Shown one piece after another: positions 41,449-51,061 of a stretch of DNA of 64,000 nucleotides. How positions within the stretch are numbered: the first letter of the stretch is position 1; every line of letters begins with the position of its first letter. Location of the stretch: assembly GCA_028994555.1 (NCBI GenBank), contig JARDVN010000002.1, positions 93,264 through 157,263 of the forward strand, given 5' to 3'. The notes under the pieces are model-generated. The model was given only the letters and a program-made list of their open reading frames with translations. It ran no database searches and had not been told where the DNA came from. The DNA is from Citrobacter amalonaticus. GTDB taxonomy: Bacteria > Pseudomonadota > Gammaproteobacteria > Enterobacterales > Enterobacteriaceae. The position numbers and the translations under genes are program-made.

Positions 41449-41560
41449 AAGTCTTCTTACTCATGGTGAATACCATCAGTAAGCAGATTTTGTTCTCTTC
41501 GGAGAGCGAAAAGTGCGATAGCTGGTCGCCAAAAACAAACAGCAAATTAACGTTAATTTA
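41449..41560 (+). repeat. 112-bp leader repeat, copy 1
   Basis: Identical over 112 bp to 53753-53864. It contains AAGTGCGATAGCTGGTCGCC, CAAACAGCA and the perfect palindrome ATTAACGTTAAT near its 3' end. Sharing with the 46.3-kb copy covers 41485-41605, so it also includes the hairpin leader (CCAACCGGGCGCATCCGCCC). Precedes the MoxR-type ATPase gene. Confidence 0.85.
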
Positions 41561-41626
41561 CTAGCCCAACCGGGCGCATCCGCCCGGTTCGGGACGTGGT
41601 GCGCCTGTCACAATAGGAGCGCACCT

Positions 41627-42595
41627 ATGTCTCAATACTCTCAATTCTCAGTAAGCAAGGTTTTCGGTATGCCCAGCATTCCGGAGAAGGTAACGGCCAT
41701 CGGCTACGCTGACGGTTCAAACCCTTTCATCCCTGCCACTGATACCAACTACGTTTTCCGCAAAGAGTTTCTGCGAGAGGTCTTGGCCTATCTCAAAGAG
41801 CCTGGCGGTGACGCATTGTTCGTAACCGGCCCTACCGGGTCTGGCAAAACCTCAGGTATCACCGAGATCGCTGGTCGTCTCAACTGGCCTGTTCAGCAAA
41901 TCACTGCCCACGGGCGGATGGAGCTGACAGATCTGATTGGACATCACGCTCTGGTCGCGGAAAAGCCTGGTCAACCACCTGTCATGAAGTTCATGTATGG
42001 ACCTCTGGCAGTCGCTATGCGTGAAGGTCATCTGCTCCTCATCAACGAGGTGGATTTGGCCGACCCTGCCGAGCTGGCTGGTCTCAACGATGTCCTTGAA
42101 GGGCGTCCCCTTGTGATCGCTCAGAATGGCGGGGAAATCATCAAGCCGCACCCGATGTTTCGTGTGGTCGTTACTGGTAACTCTACGGGGTCCGGTGATG
42201 CTTCTGGTTTGTACCAGGGGGTGATGATGCAGAACCTCGCAGCTATGGATCGCTATCGTTTCACCAAAGTAGGGTATGCGGATGAGGAAGCTGAACTCAG
42301 CATTCTTGGCCGTGCTACTCCGAAACTTCCGGAAAATGTGCGGAAGGGAATGGTTCGGATTGCTAATCAGGTCCGCAAACTGTTTCTTGGCGAAAACGGT
42401 GAAGATGGTCAGATCAGCGTCACCATGTCCACTCGGACGTTGGTGCGTTGGGCGAAACTGTCTCTAGCGTTCCGTGGTGCCCCAAATGCTCTTGAATACG
42501 CCTTGGATCAAGCTCTGCTTATCCGTGCGGCCAAAGAGGAGCGTGAAGCCATCCTGCGTGTTGCGAAGGATGTGTTCGGGGACCAATGGCGCTAA
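41627..42595 (+). CDS. MoxR/CobS-type AAA+ ATPase
   Basis: 322 residues, intact. Walker A FVTGPTGSGKTSG near 64-76, Walker B HLLLINEVDLADP, sensor 1-like VVVTGNSTGSGD, and an arginine-finger region DRYRFTK. CobS-like AAA+ ATPases usually act with a VWA-domain partner, here probably the CobT-like protein at 47835. Conserved in IncA/C plasmids and SXT/R391. A masking hairpin (GGTGCGC 41598 / GCGCACC 41619) precedes the ATG. Cellular role in these elements is unknown; cobalamin synthesis is unlikely. Confidence 0.85.
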   Translation: MSQYSQFSVSKVFGMPSIPEKVTAIGYADGSNPFIPATDTNYVFRKEFLREVLAYLKEPGGDALFVTGPTGSGKTSGITEIAGRLNWPVQQITAHGRMELTDLIGHHALVAEKPGQPPVMKFMYGPLAVAMREGHLLLINEVDLADPAELAGLNDVLEGRPLVIAQNGGEIIKPHPMFRVVVTGNSTGSGDASGLYQGVMMQNLAAMDRYRFTKVGYADEEAELSILGRATPKLPENVRKGMVRIANQVRKLFLGENGEDGQISVTMSTRTLVRWAKLSLAFRGAPNALEYALDQALLIRAAKEEREAILRVAKDVFGDQWR

Positions 42596-42605
42596 GAGGT
42601 GACGC

Positions 42606-43514
42606 ATGAAGAAAAATGACTGTTTGTGCCGTCGTTACACTGCTAAAGAGTGGGGCAATGACGAAACCACAATAGAAGTCTTCATTGGCTACAAGTTGCT
42701 CCGGGAGCCCAGCTCCTCGGAGCCAGGCCAATTCACGATGGTCGAGCTACGCCGAACCGTCACTGATGGGAAAGCTGAAAATTGGTCTGAGACAAAGCTC
42801 GAAGGACCTTTTGAAGCTAACGGCCCAGACACGATCCCAATGTCCTACAAGGACAAAGAAAGCCAGTATGTGTCACAGTTTCTCAGCCAGGGGTACACCT
42901 TTCTGGATGAGGTGCTGGTAAACGCAGAGACACAGACGGTGCTGGAAGGGGGGAATGTTTCAGCCGGACAAACAGCCAGCTTGGGATCTCTCAACTGGCT
43001 GTTATCTCCGCCCTCTGAGTTACCTCCAGGTGACATAAACCTCTTCAAAGGTTTTGTTGCTGGGGTTTTTGCCAAAGGAGCCGGTTTAATCGGCTTTGAG
43101 GTTGCTCGGAGCGAAGGCTCAAATGACTTGCTACCCAGTGTGCTGATGCGTACTGACAGCGGTTATGAGCTTGGGGTTAGCACTGGACTAGGCGAAAACA
43201 CTATCCATCCAGCTACGCTGGAAGGCGCTGGTGAACTCCGCCCGGAACATGGTCACAAACCCCTGCTGATGTTGGTTTACCTGCAACAGCGTTTCGCGGA
43301 TGACTTTTCAAACGTAGAGAAGCCGCTGGTGGCATTCTGTGATGAACAGGGTGATACCTTCGACTACGAGCGTTTTGATTCACTAAAACCCCTCATTGAA
43401 CGGTTTGGTTTCAGCTACGACGAAGTAAGAGCAGATGCAGAAAGGCTTGGCCTTGTATCTGAGCTGATTCGCCTGGCAGAGATCGACGCCGAACAAGAGG
43501 ATCACTTTTTTTAA
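42606..43514 (+). CDS. Hypothetical protein following the CobS-like ATPase
   Basis: 302 residues, intact, starting ten bases after the ATPase gene with GAGGTGACGC upstream. Soluble; central region [20 protein letters not shown] and [20 protein letters not shown]; acidic C-terminus ending EQEDHFF. The gene pair arrangement suggests a partner of the ATPase. No family recognised. Confidence 0.6.
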   Translation: MKKNDCLCRRYTAKEWGNDETTIEVFIGYKLLREPSSSEPGQFTMVELRRTVTDGKAENWSETKLEGPFEANGPDTIPMSYKDKESQYVSQFLSQGYTFLDEVLVNAETQTVLEGGNVSAGQTASLGSLNWLLSPPSELPPGDINLFKGFVAGVFAKGAGLIGFEVARSEGSNDLLPSVLMRTDSGYELGVSTGLGENTIHPATLEGAGELRPEHGHKPLLMLVYLQQRFADDFSNVEKPLVAFCDEQGDTFDYERFDSLKPLIERFGFSYDEVRADAERLGLVSELIRLAEIDAEQEDHFF

Positions 43515-43578
43515 CCCTTACGGGGGGCTTGCTCCCCGAAAGGGGCGTTGGCCCTCTCCAAATAACTTGGAGGTCATG

Positions 43579-44106
43579 ATGTCTAAAGGCGTCAACAAAG
43601 TAATTCTGGTCGGTAATCTCGGTTCTGACCCGGAAATTCGCTACATGCCAAGCGGCACTGCCGTTGCCAACTTCAACGTTGCAACAACGGATACGTGGCG
43701 CGATAAGCAGTCTGGCGAGCAAAGAGAGCATACTGAGTGGCACCGTATTGTGCTTAAAGGTCGTTTGGCGGAAGTCGCTGGTGAGTACCTGAAAAAGGGC
43801 TCCCAAGTCTATCTCGAAGGGAGCAACCGCACCCGGAAGTGGACTGACAGCCAACAAATCGAGCGCTACACCACCGAAGTACACTGCGTTGAAATGCAGA
43901 TGCTTGGTGGTCGTGGAAATGCACCTCAGGACAACTCTCAACGTGCAGCGCCCCAAAAAGGGCAACGTACAGGAGCCGGTACGCAATCTGCTCCTGTGCA
44001 GCAATCAGCACCGCAAGGTGGTATGGGCGGAGGCTATGGTCCCGCTCCTGATGGCTGGGATGATGACATCCCGTTCATGCGGCTGCACCACTTGGCTGGC
44101 GGGTAA
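43579..44106 (+). CDS. ssb: Single-stranded DNA-binding protein with extended tail
   Basis: 175 residues from ATG 43579 (TTGGAGG upstream). OB-fold start [20 protein letters not shown], then [21 protein letters not shown] and [15 protein letters not shown], as in bacterial SSB. A Gln/Gly/Pro linker leads to DDDIPF, the protein-interaction tip, which in most SSBs is the extreme C-terminus. Here nine more residues (MRLHHLAGG) follow before the stop. Located next to bet and exo, it probably coats recombination intermediates. Confidence 0.93.
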   Translation: MSKGVNKVILVGNLGSDPEIRYMPSGTAVANFNVATTDTWRDKQSGEQREHTEWHRIVLKGRLAEVAGEYLKKGSQVYLEGSNRTRKWTDSQQIERYTTEVHCVEMQMLGGRGNAPQDNSQRAAPQKGQRTGAGTQSAPVQQSAPQGGMGGGYGPAPDGWDDDIPFMRLHHLAGG

Positions 44107-44201
44107 CACCGCCAACTCTTACTAAACCCCACGGGGGGCACTCATGCCCCGAGGGGGTCATGGTGTCCTCAAACCGTTCATTCGTGAATTGGAGAAACAC
44201 C

Positions 44202-45191
44202 ATGTCTGATAACAAATCTCTTGTAACCCGTATCGCAAGCCGGTTTGGCGTGGACACCCGAAAGTTCTATGAAACTTTGAAGGCGACCGCATTCAAGCAG
44301 CGAGATGGAAGTGCCCCGACCGATGAGCAGATGATGACGCTCCTGATCGTGGCTGAACAGTACGGTTTGAACCCTTTCACTCGGGAAATCTATGCGTTTC
44401 CTGACAAGCAAAATGGGATCATTCCGGTAGTAGGTGTTGATGGTTGGAGCCGCATCATCAACGAGCATCCCCAGTATGATGGCGTCGAGTTCGTGTATTC
44501 GGACAAGATGGTCAGAATGCAGGGGGCGAAAGTTGACTGCCCTGAGTGGATTGAATGCGTGATTTACCGTAAGGACAGATCTCGCCCTATCCGCATCAAG
44601 GAGTTCATTGATGAGGTGTACCGTGAACCGTTTCAGGGTCAAGGTCGCAATGGTGCTTACACTGTTGATGGCCCCTGGCAAACGCACACCAAGCGTCAAC
44701 TCCGGCACAAGTCGCTGATCCAGTGTTCTCGTGTCGCATTTGGTTTCTCTGGTATTTATGACCAGGATGAAGCTGAACGCATCCGTGAAATGGAGCAGGC
44801 ATCGGCCATTAACCCGGCTATTGCCAATCTCCCTTCACCATCTCAAGTTCAAAGCCAAGAGCCTTTGGCTATTGAGCACAAAGAGCTTGACCCGATCCTA
44901 ACCAAACTCGCAAATCGCGCCATTGCTGAAAACGCATGGTCTGCGGCGCATGAGTATGTGAAGGGACGGTATGAAGGTTCGGAACTGCAATATGCGACTC
45001 AATTCCTTCGTGACAAGGAGATGGATCAAATGGAGCCTCCGAAACCTGACTACCAGGAAGCGCACGAGCAAGAGTCCGCCGCTGGTGGTTCTGCAAATGC
45101 TGAACCTGGTGCCGAAGAAATGCCGCCTTTGAGTGACGAGGACATGATCCCTGTTACAGAAGAGGAGGGCGCGGAAGGCAGTTACTACTAA
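44202..45191 (+). CDS. bet: Bet/RecT-family single-strand annealing protein
   Basis: 329 residues from ATG 44202 (TTGGAGA upstream; a stem GGTGT/ACACC flanks it). Lambda Bet-like: MTLLIVAEQYGLNPFTREIY, GIIPVVGVDGWSRIINEHP, ECVIYRKDRSRPI and TKRQLRHKSLIQCSRVAFG. The C-terminal third is an acidic, divergent tail. Works with Exo and SSB for RecA-independent homologous recombination, a known trait of SXT/R391 and IncA/C elements. Confidence 0.95.
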   Translation: MSDNKSLVTRIASRFGVDTRKFYETLKATAFKQRDGSAPTDEQMMTLLIVAEQYGLNPFTREIYAFPDKQNGIIPVVGVDGWSRIINEHPQYDGVEFVYSDKMVRMQGAKVDCPEWIECVIYRKDRSRPIRIKEFIDEVYREPFQGQGRNGAYTVDGPWQTHTKRQLRHKSLIQCSRVAFGFSGIYDQDEAERIREMEQASAINPAIANLPSPSQVQSQEPLAIEHKELDPILTKLANRAIAENAWSAAHEYVKGRYEGSELQYATQFLRDKEMDQMEPPKPDYQEAHEQESAAGGSANAEPGAEEMPPLSDEDMIPVTEEEGAEGSYY

Positions 45192-45257
45192 CCCCAACGG
45201 GGGGGGACTCCCCCCCGCTGGGGGGAGATCTCCCTCCTAACCATTGGAGAGAGGTCC

Positions 45258-46271
45258 ATGAAAATAGTCAACCTATCGCAACGCGAGGAAGATTGGCTTG
45301 ATTGGCGGCGTCAAGGTGTAACAGCCACTGACGCCGCTATCCTGCTCAATCGGTCTCCGTACAAAACACGATGGAGACTGTGGGCCGAGAAGACTGGGTA
45401 TGCGCGTGAAGTCGATCTGAGTCTTAATCCGCTGGTTCGCCGGGGGGATAGAAAACGAAGATGCTGCAAGACGCGCTTTCGAGGAGAAGTATGATGACAT
45501 GCTGCTCCCCGCCTGTGTCGAATCGGTTCAATACCCGCTCATGAGGGCCTCCCTGGATGGCCTGAGAGATAACGGGGAGCCCGTCGAGCTGAAAAGCCCG
45601 AGTGCGACTGTCTGGGAAGATGTTTGTGCTGAGAAAGCAAACAGCAAGGCATACCAGCTTTATTACCCGCAGGTGCAACACCAGCTCCTGGTAACGGGGG
45701 CCAAGCAAGGCTGGTTAGTCTTCTACTTTGAAGGTCAGATTCAGGAGTTTCCAATACTCCGAGACGAAGCCATGATTCAAGAAATCTTGGCCGAGGCTAA
45801 AAAAGTTCTGGCAACAGGTAGTAGACAAGAAGGAGCCCGACAAAGATCCAGAGAGAGACCTGTACATACCGCAAGGTGAAGAGGTCAACCGTTGGATTGC
45901 TGCTGCTGAGGAATACCGCCTCTATGATGCAGAGATTCAGGAGCTGAAACAGCGACTGTCTGAGCTTCAAGAAAGGCAAAAGCCTCATCTCGACACCATG
46001 AAGTCCCTCATGGGGGGAATACTTCCATGCCGACTACTGCGGTGTGATGGTAACGAGATACAAAGCGGCTGGCCGGGTAGACTACAAAAAGCTGTTGGCT
46101 GATAAGGCGTCAGGCGTGAAGCCTGAGGATGTTGACCAGTACAGAGAGAAGTCATCAGAGCGGTGCCGTGTAACGGTTACTGGCTCTGTGAAGCCACGGT
46201 ACATTGTTGATGAGGACGTGCTTGCTCCTCTTGATGATTTGCCGGAAGAAGTAGAGACGTTCTACTGGTGA
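45258..46271 (+). CDS. exo: YqaJ-type alkaline exonuclease (lambda Exo-like), three frame breaks
   Basis: 5'-3' double-strand exonuclease partner of Bet. One-base repairs at G6 45442, A6 45799 and G6 46012 give 336 residues. N-terminus REEDWLDWRRQGVTATDAAI is the YqaJ substrate/Mg-site motif. Further motifs are ENEDAARRAFEEKY, GEPVELKSPSATVW (acidic and Glu-x-Lys catalytic pair) and YYPQVQHQLLVTG. A coiled coil (EIQELKQRLSELQERQ) and a small C-terminal domain follow. All catalytic motifs survive, pointing to sequence errors. Confidence 0.9.
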
Positions 46272-46330
46272 GTGGGGGGATTTTCCCCCCGCTTTCCCTT
46301 GGGGATTCTGGGAGTCTCCAACGGAAAGCA

Positions 46331-46451
46331 AGATTTTGTTCTCTTCGGAGAGCGAAAAGTGCGATAGCTGGTCGCCAAAAACAAACAGCAAATTAACGTT
46401 AATTTACTAGCCCAACCGGGCGCATCCGCCCGGTTCGGGACGTGGTGCGCC
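46331..46451 (+). repeat. 121-bp leader repeat, copy 2
   Basis: Identical over 121 bp to 41485-41605, including the palindrome ATTAACGTTAAT and the GC-rich hairpin up to GGTGCGCC. Precedes the DUF3150 gene; differs from copy 1 only upstream of the AGATTTTG start. Confidence 0.85.
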
Positions 46452-46472
46452 CCCAACTTTTTGGAGTGCATC

Positions 46473-47750
46473 ATGACTAAAGTGAACCATCTACAAAGCC
46501 TCTGTGTTATCCACGTAGACTTTGACATCTGGAGTGGACAAACCCGTTTGTCTGCATCTGATCTCAAGCTGGGCGAGGGTGGTGAAATTCCACCTGAGAA
46601 AGTAGCTCAACTGGGAAGTAAGAAGATCTGTGATCCGGCTAAGCTGAAAGGCTTTCATCGCCTGAAAACAGAAACTCGTCGCCTCCTGCTGAAATTCGGT
46701 ATGCCGTTCATGAACGGATTTGCCGTACCCGTCAGCAAGACCGATGAAATCTGTAACAAGCTGAATGACATCAACTTTCAGTTTAACCAACTGAAACAGG
46801 ATTTCATCAAAGGTTACAACAAAGCCGTGGATGAATGGTGTCAGGAGAACCCTGAGTATGAACGAGCTATCCGTGCCGGAGCCCTTCCAAAGGAAACGGT
46901 CGAGGAGCGGATTGGCTTTGAGTACCAGGTGTTCATGATCCAGCCTGTGAACGAAGATGAGGCCAACGCCAAACGCCTTAACCGCAAGGTTGAGCGCCTG
47001 GGTGACGATCTCATCTCCGAAGTGGTTCAGGAAGCGAATAAGTTCTATATGGAACGTTTGGCCGGTCGAGACCAATGTGCGGTCACTACTCGGCAGACAC
47101 TCCGTAACATCCGCGACAAGGTGGATGGGCTTAGCTTCCTGAACAGCGCTTTTAACCCTCTGGTCAAGCTGCTCGACCAAACCCTCCGGGGATACGAGCA
47201 ACATGCCGATGGCCGAAACATCGTTGCGCCTTTCTTTTATCAGGTCGTGGCCGCAGTGCTGATCATGAGCGAGAGGGACCGCATCGAGCAGTATGCCAAT
47301 GGCTCGATTACTGTAGAGGGCATGGCTAATGACATTGGCGGTTCGGGAGCCCAGATGGGGGACCGTTCTAAAGATGAAAAGGCCGAACAGAAAAGCGATA
47401 AAGCCGGTGAGCTTATCCCTGCAACAGAGGGTGGCGAAACCAAGCAGCAACAGGTAGGTGGTACTGAATCTGTTCAATCAGAACAGACTAACAGCGGTGG
47501 TAACTCTGTTGACCTGGATGAAGACATCGACAACTTCTTCAAGAGTTTTGCAGAACGAGGCGAGGGTGAATCGGAAGATGAATCCAATGCCGGTGATGTG
47601 GTTCGAGAAGAGCGTGTTGATGTTGAGGATGAGCTGGTTTTGCCTGAGGAAACTCCGGTAGAGCAAGAGCCTGTCCAAGAGGAGACGACAGAGGAGCCTC
47701 TCAACCAGGAGCTGCCTAAAACTGACGACGATGGCGACTATTTCTTCTAA
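46473..47750 (+). CDS. DUF3150-family protein
   Basis: 425 residues from ATG 46473 (TTGGAG upstream), intact. Starts MTKVNHLQSLCVIHVDFDIW with WSGQTRLSASDL, then long helices, and ends in a highly acidic tail (ETPVEQEPVQEETTEEPLN). DUF3150 proteins are usually encoded with CobS-like MoxR ATPases and CobT-like VWA proteins, both present in this block. Role unknown. Confidence 0.75.
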   Translation: MTKVNHLQSLCVIHVDFDIWSGQTRLSASDLKLGEGGEIPPEKVAQLGSKKICDPAKLKGFHRLKTETRRLLLKFGMPFMNGFAVPVSKTDEICNKLNDINFQFNQLKQDFIKGYNKAVDEWCQENPEYERAIRAGALPKETVEERIGFEYQVFMIQPVNEDEANAKRLNRKVERLGDDLISEVVQEANKFYMERLAGRDQCAVTTRQTLRNIRDKVDGLSFLNSAFNPLVKLLDQTLRGYEQHADGRNIVAPFFYQVVAAVLIMSERDRIEQYANGSITVEGMANDIGGSGAQMGDRSKDEKAEQKSDKAGELIPATEGGETKQQQVGGTESVQSEQTNSGGNSVDLDEDIDNFFKSFAERGEGESEDESNAGDVVREERVDVEDELVLPEETPVEQEPVQEETTEEPLNQELPKTDDDGDYFF

Positions 47751-47834
47751 TAGTCACTTCAACTAAACCGACCCGGAGGGGATAGCCATTCCCTCCAGGG
47801 GTGGACTATCTCCTTCCCTACCAGGAGAAAAGAT

Positions 47835-49634
47835 ATGTCCAAAAAACGCACCATTTACAGCGCTCTACCAATCGTGGCCGCAGCCTATGGTGAAAAACTC
47901 GGTGTCAAAGTCGCCATCGGTAACGATGACGCATACACCGATGGTAAGACCATCGTGGTTCCGAATATCCCCGACGACTATCCTCACATGGATGCTGTCT
48001 GGGGGGTATTTGGCCCATGAAGCAGCCCATGTCCGGTTTACGGACTTTGGTGTTGAGCGCCGCAGAGGTCTTCATGCTGAGTTGTCCAACGTTTTGGAGG
48101 ACTGCCGCATAGAACGGGCCATGATGGAACTCTTCCCCGGTACGTCGCAGACCCTGAATGAGGTTGCTCGCTATATGGCTCAAGCTGGTCATTACGAGCA
48201 CGTCACAGACAAAGAGGCCCCTGCCTCCATTCTGACAGGGTTTTGTTTGTACTGGTTGCAAACCAAGGCTGTAGGGCAATCCGTCCTTCAACCCTATCTC
48301 GATTCGGCTACCCCCGTATTCGAGCGCGTGTTCCCTCAGGGTGTTGTTGTTCGGCTGAACGCTTTACTGCGTAAGGCTGTGAACACTAAGTCAACCGCAG
48401 AGGTGACATCCTTGGCCGACCAAATCATCAAGATGATCGAGGAGGAAAAGGAGAAAGAAGAGCAAAAGCCCCAGAATGGTCAGGATGGTAACAACCAGCA
48501 GAATGCTGGTGGCAACCAACCTCAGAACAGTCAGGGCGGAAGTGGTAACGATCAAAACCAAGGGCCTGATGCCAATGGTGGTGATCAGCAAGGTAAAGAC
48601 CAGAAGCAAGACGATGCTAACGGGAAATCTGATCCGAAAGGACAGGGCGACCAAGGCAAGTCGGATACTGATGGTGGCAGCAAGGCAGGACAAAGCCAGG
48701 CTGGTGGCAATTCTGACGCGGCGAAACAAGACGCGGCCAAAATGCTCCAGCAGGTTCTGAATGCCGGTGCCGGTGATTTGCGTGGTGACGCGCATGATGC
48801 ACTTAAAGCCGAGCTCAACCGGGTGGCTCAAGATAAGGGGGGACAGTAGCTATATGACTGTTCGCTCTGCTGTGAACACCCAGGACAACCCTGCTGTTGG
48901 CAAAAGCCTGGTAGGGGATGTGAAGAGCACCACTTCAAAGATAAGAACGCAGCTCTACGGATTGGTCCAGGCCAGCCAGCGAGTTGCTCACCGTAACCAA
49001 CGATCAGGGAAGCGTGTGGATGCTCGGAAACTACATCGTGTAGTGACGGGTGATACCCGCGTATTCCTCAAGCCAGAAGCCAAGAAACGCCCTAATACGG
49101 CGGTTCACATCCTGGTTGATATGAGCTCCTCGATGGCCTACAAGGCCGCCAATGGAAAGGAGCGTCAAGACATTGCGCGGGAAGCGTCCTTGGCTATTTC
49201 GATGGCTCTGGAAGCAATACCCGGCGTAAACCCGGCAGTCACCTTTTTTTGGTGGCAACCGGAACCAGCCAGTGTTCAGTGTCGTGAAGCATGGAGATAC
49301 GGTTCAGAATCGGGCCGGTCGGTTTGGGTTCAAAGCAACTGGCGGTACGCCTATGGCGGAAGCTATGTGGTATGCAGCTTTTGAACTCACCAAGACCCGT
49401 GAAGAGCGAAAAATGTTGATCGTAGTGACTGACGGGCAGCCTCAAAGCGCCCCGGCATGTCGCTCAGTGATTGACCTCTGTGAACGAAGCGATGTTGAGG
49501 TGATCGGCATAGGGGTAGAGACTACCGCAGTGTCAGGACTGTTCCAAAAGAACATTGTCATTGATGATGCGGCAGCTCTGCAACGCACACTGTTTAAGTT
49601 GATGGAGCGGTCATTGACTGCTTTTGCAGCTTAA
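47835..49634 (+). CDS. CobT-like metallopeptidase/VWA-domain protein (three frame breaks)
   Basis: Repairs at G6 48001, G6 48837 and T7 49244 give one protein of 598 residues. The N-terminal half has the zincin motif LAHEAAHVRF (HExxH) and ENAERA-like VLEDCRIERAMMELFPG. The middle is a Gln/Asn/Gly-rich linker (about residues 205-300). The C-terminal VWA domain has the MIDAS site ILVDMSSSMAY and KMLIVVTDGQPQ. Such proteins pair with MoxR ATPases, here the gene at 41627. Read naively it falls apart into three ORFs. Confidence 0.8.
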
Positions 49635-49649
49635 CAGGAAGTGAAACGA

Positions 49650-49684
49650 CAAACGGCTATCCCTTCGGGGGTGGCCGTTTTTAT
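49650..49684 (+). terminator. Terminator after the CobT-like gene
   Basis: AAACGGC-tatcccttcgggggtg-GCCGTTTTTAT; stem with a T tract. Confidence 0.75.
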
Positions 49685-49695
49685 TTGGAGAGTCT

Positions 49696-50032
49696 ATGAA
49701 CCAATTCCATTCATCTTTGGATTTGTATCATCGGAACAAAGGTAGAAGGGCTACAGTGCCGGAGACGCCTTTTTTTACTGCTTGCTAAGCGCATTCCTCC
49801 GATGTACTGGAGACTGTTCCAGGGTGTTACTTTGGATAGTCGTATGGGATACACAGGCAGGCGGCAGTTCCACCGTCTTGGGCAAGCAATCGACTGGGCA
49901 AAGTCATCAGTTGGCGATTCCTGGTCAAATAAGCGCTTTCACAAGCCGGTAGGCCTCGATGTATTGCTGGCCTGTACTGCGAGTAAGGTGCCTGAACATC
50001 TGGTCGAAGAACTGAAAAGACGGGGCAGTTGA
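49696..50032 (+). CDS. Hypothetical protein, paralogue-like to 53926 gene (frameshifted)
   Basis: ATG 49696 with TTGGAG upstream. The T7 run at 49770-49776 breaks the frame; with six T the product is 111 residues (MNQFHSSLDLYHRNKGRRATV ... ELKRRGS, only part shown). The N-terminal half resembles the 48-residue protein at 53926 (Phe/Leu/Tyr spacing, GRR, then PPxxWR), so the two may share an ancestor. Function unknown. Confidence 0.55.
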
Positions 50033-50167
50033 TGCGTCTTTGAGCTTTGCACCCGAAAAGGGCAGTTTGAGCGTTCCTGTTCACACAGCTCTCGTGGAAC
50101 AATCAAAGTGAGGAGGGAATACCCTCCCACTTTCTCAGAGGCCTTCATTGAGGGTTGCTGAGAAAGT

Positions 50168-50226
50168 GAATTTTGTCCTCTCTGAGGGCGAAACGTGCGA
50201 TAGCTGGTCGCCAAAAACAAACAGCA
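50168..50226 (+). repeat. Divergent leader repeat, copy 3
   Basis: Matches the core of copies 1, 2 and 4 (GTGCGATAGCTGGTCGCC, CAAACAGCA) with several substitutions, and lacks the ATTAACGTTAAT palindrome. Precedes the gene at 50297. A box-like GCACCCGAAAAGGGC lies further upstream at 50049. Confidence 0.7.
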
Positions 50227-50296
50227 TTCAACCTCAGCCTAAGGGCGCACTGCGCCTGACAGGCTCTGTGTGCCCAAGTTACTTTAAGGAGCACAC

Positions 50297-50731
50297 ATGT
50301 CTCATCTGAACAATCTCAAATCCGTAATGATCTCTCTCGCCGCCGAACATAAGCTGCCTGAAATCTACCAGGATGACATCACTACCGATGTGGAGTCTCT
50401 GGATCGATTCGATGGTTTACGTCTGGTCTGGCTGTTGCGGTCTTGCGGCAGCGTATTGGTGCCAGCGGAAGTTGGCGTTAATCCGATCTATATCACCCAT
50501 TGGTTGTGGTCTAACCACGGTCAACAGGTGGTTCCATTCTCTGTGGATACCCGCACGGGGTTGATTGAAAAAATCGACTTCGAGCAAGCTGAAAAGCTGA
50601 TCATGCAGATGCCTTGCAACCTCTCTTCATTGCAGAACAAGGAATACTTGGTTGACCAGGTAAACCGAGTATTGCAACGAGGTTGTGAAATGCGTATCTG
50701 GGGTAGCTGGCCCAAAACAGCAATAACCTAA
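50297..50731 (+). CDS. Hypothetical protein
   Basis: 144 residues, intact. Leader stem TGTGTGC (50267) / GCACACA (50291) overlaps the start codon and encloses AAGGAG. Begins MSHLNNLKSVMISLAAEHKL; Trp-rich centre (THWLWSNHG); no signal peptide, membrane segment or known motif. Function unknown. Confidence 0.6.
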   Translation: MSHLNNLKSVMISLAAEHKLPEIYQDDITTDVESLDRFDGLRLVWLLRSCGSVLVPAEVGVNPIYITHWLWSNHGQQVVPFSVDTRTGLIEKIDFEQAEKLIMQMPCNLSSLQNKEYLVDQVNRVLQRGCEMRIWGSWPKTAIT

Positions 50732-50785
50732 CCCCTCGGGAGGAAACCCCTCCTGGGTTCTCTCCCACAAACAAAGGAGAGAAGC

Positions 50786-50990
50786 ATGAGCCTAGACAAG
50801 TTAAGTCGGCTGGTGGACCAACAACGAAAGATCCAGGATGAAATCGACAATGAAATCATTCTGGCCGTCAAAGAGGTGTTGGCTACAAACTCAGTCGGTT
50901 TAGCCCGTGAGCTTGTTGGGGGGTGTCCCGCAAGATCATCCATTCCATCCGTTTTTACTCGCTATAGCTAAGCAGCTTGACCCGAGATAA
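50786..50990 (+). CDS. Small hypothetical protein (frameshifted)
   Basis: ATG 50786 with GGAGAG upstream inside an 8-bp masking stem (TTCTCTCC 50758 / GGAGAGAA 50776). Helical N-terminus MSLDKLSRLVDQQRKIQDEI. A G6 run (50918-50923) shifts the frame; with five G the product is 67 residues ending AIAKQLDPR. With four G it would end earlier (...FYSL), so the true C-terminus is uncertain. Confidence 0.5.
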
Positions 50991-51061
50991 CTAAGTAACC
51001 CAACCGGGTACACCAAGGCCCGGTCGGCTTTGGTGTACCTCCAACCAATTTTGGAGGCACT

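Noticed and set aside
41461..41560. Coding ORFs on the minus strand over the leader repeats (MLFVFGDQLSHF-type)
   Set aside because: They arise only because the same non-coding repeat occurs several times; no ribosome site and no continuation outside the repeat.
50049..50063. AcaCD box GCACCCGAAAAGGGC
   Set aside because: It lies about 235 bp from the next plus-strand start and just after a stop codon, unlike the 63-85-bp spacing elsewhere; the match may be fortuitous.
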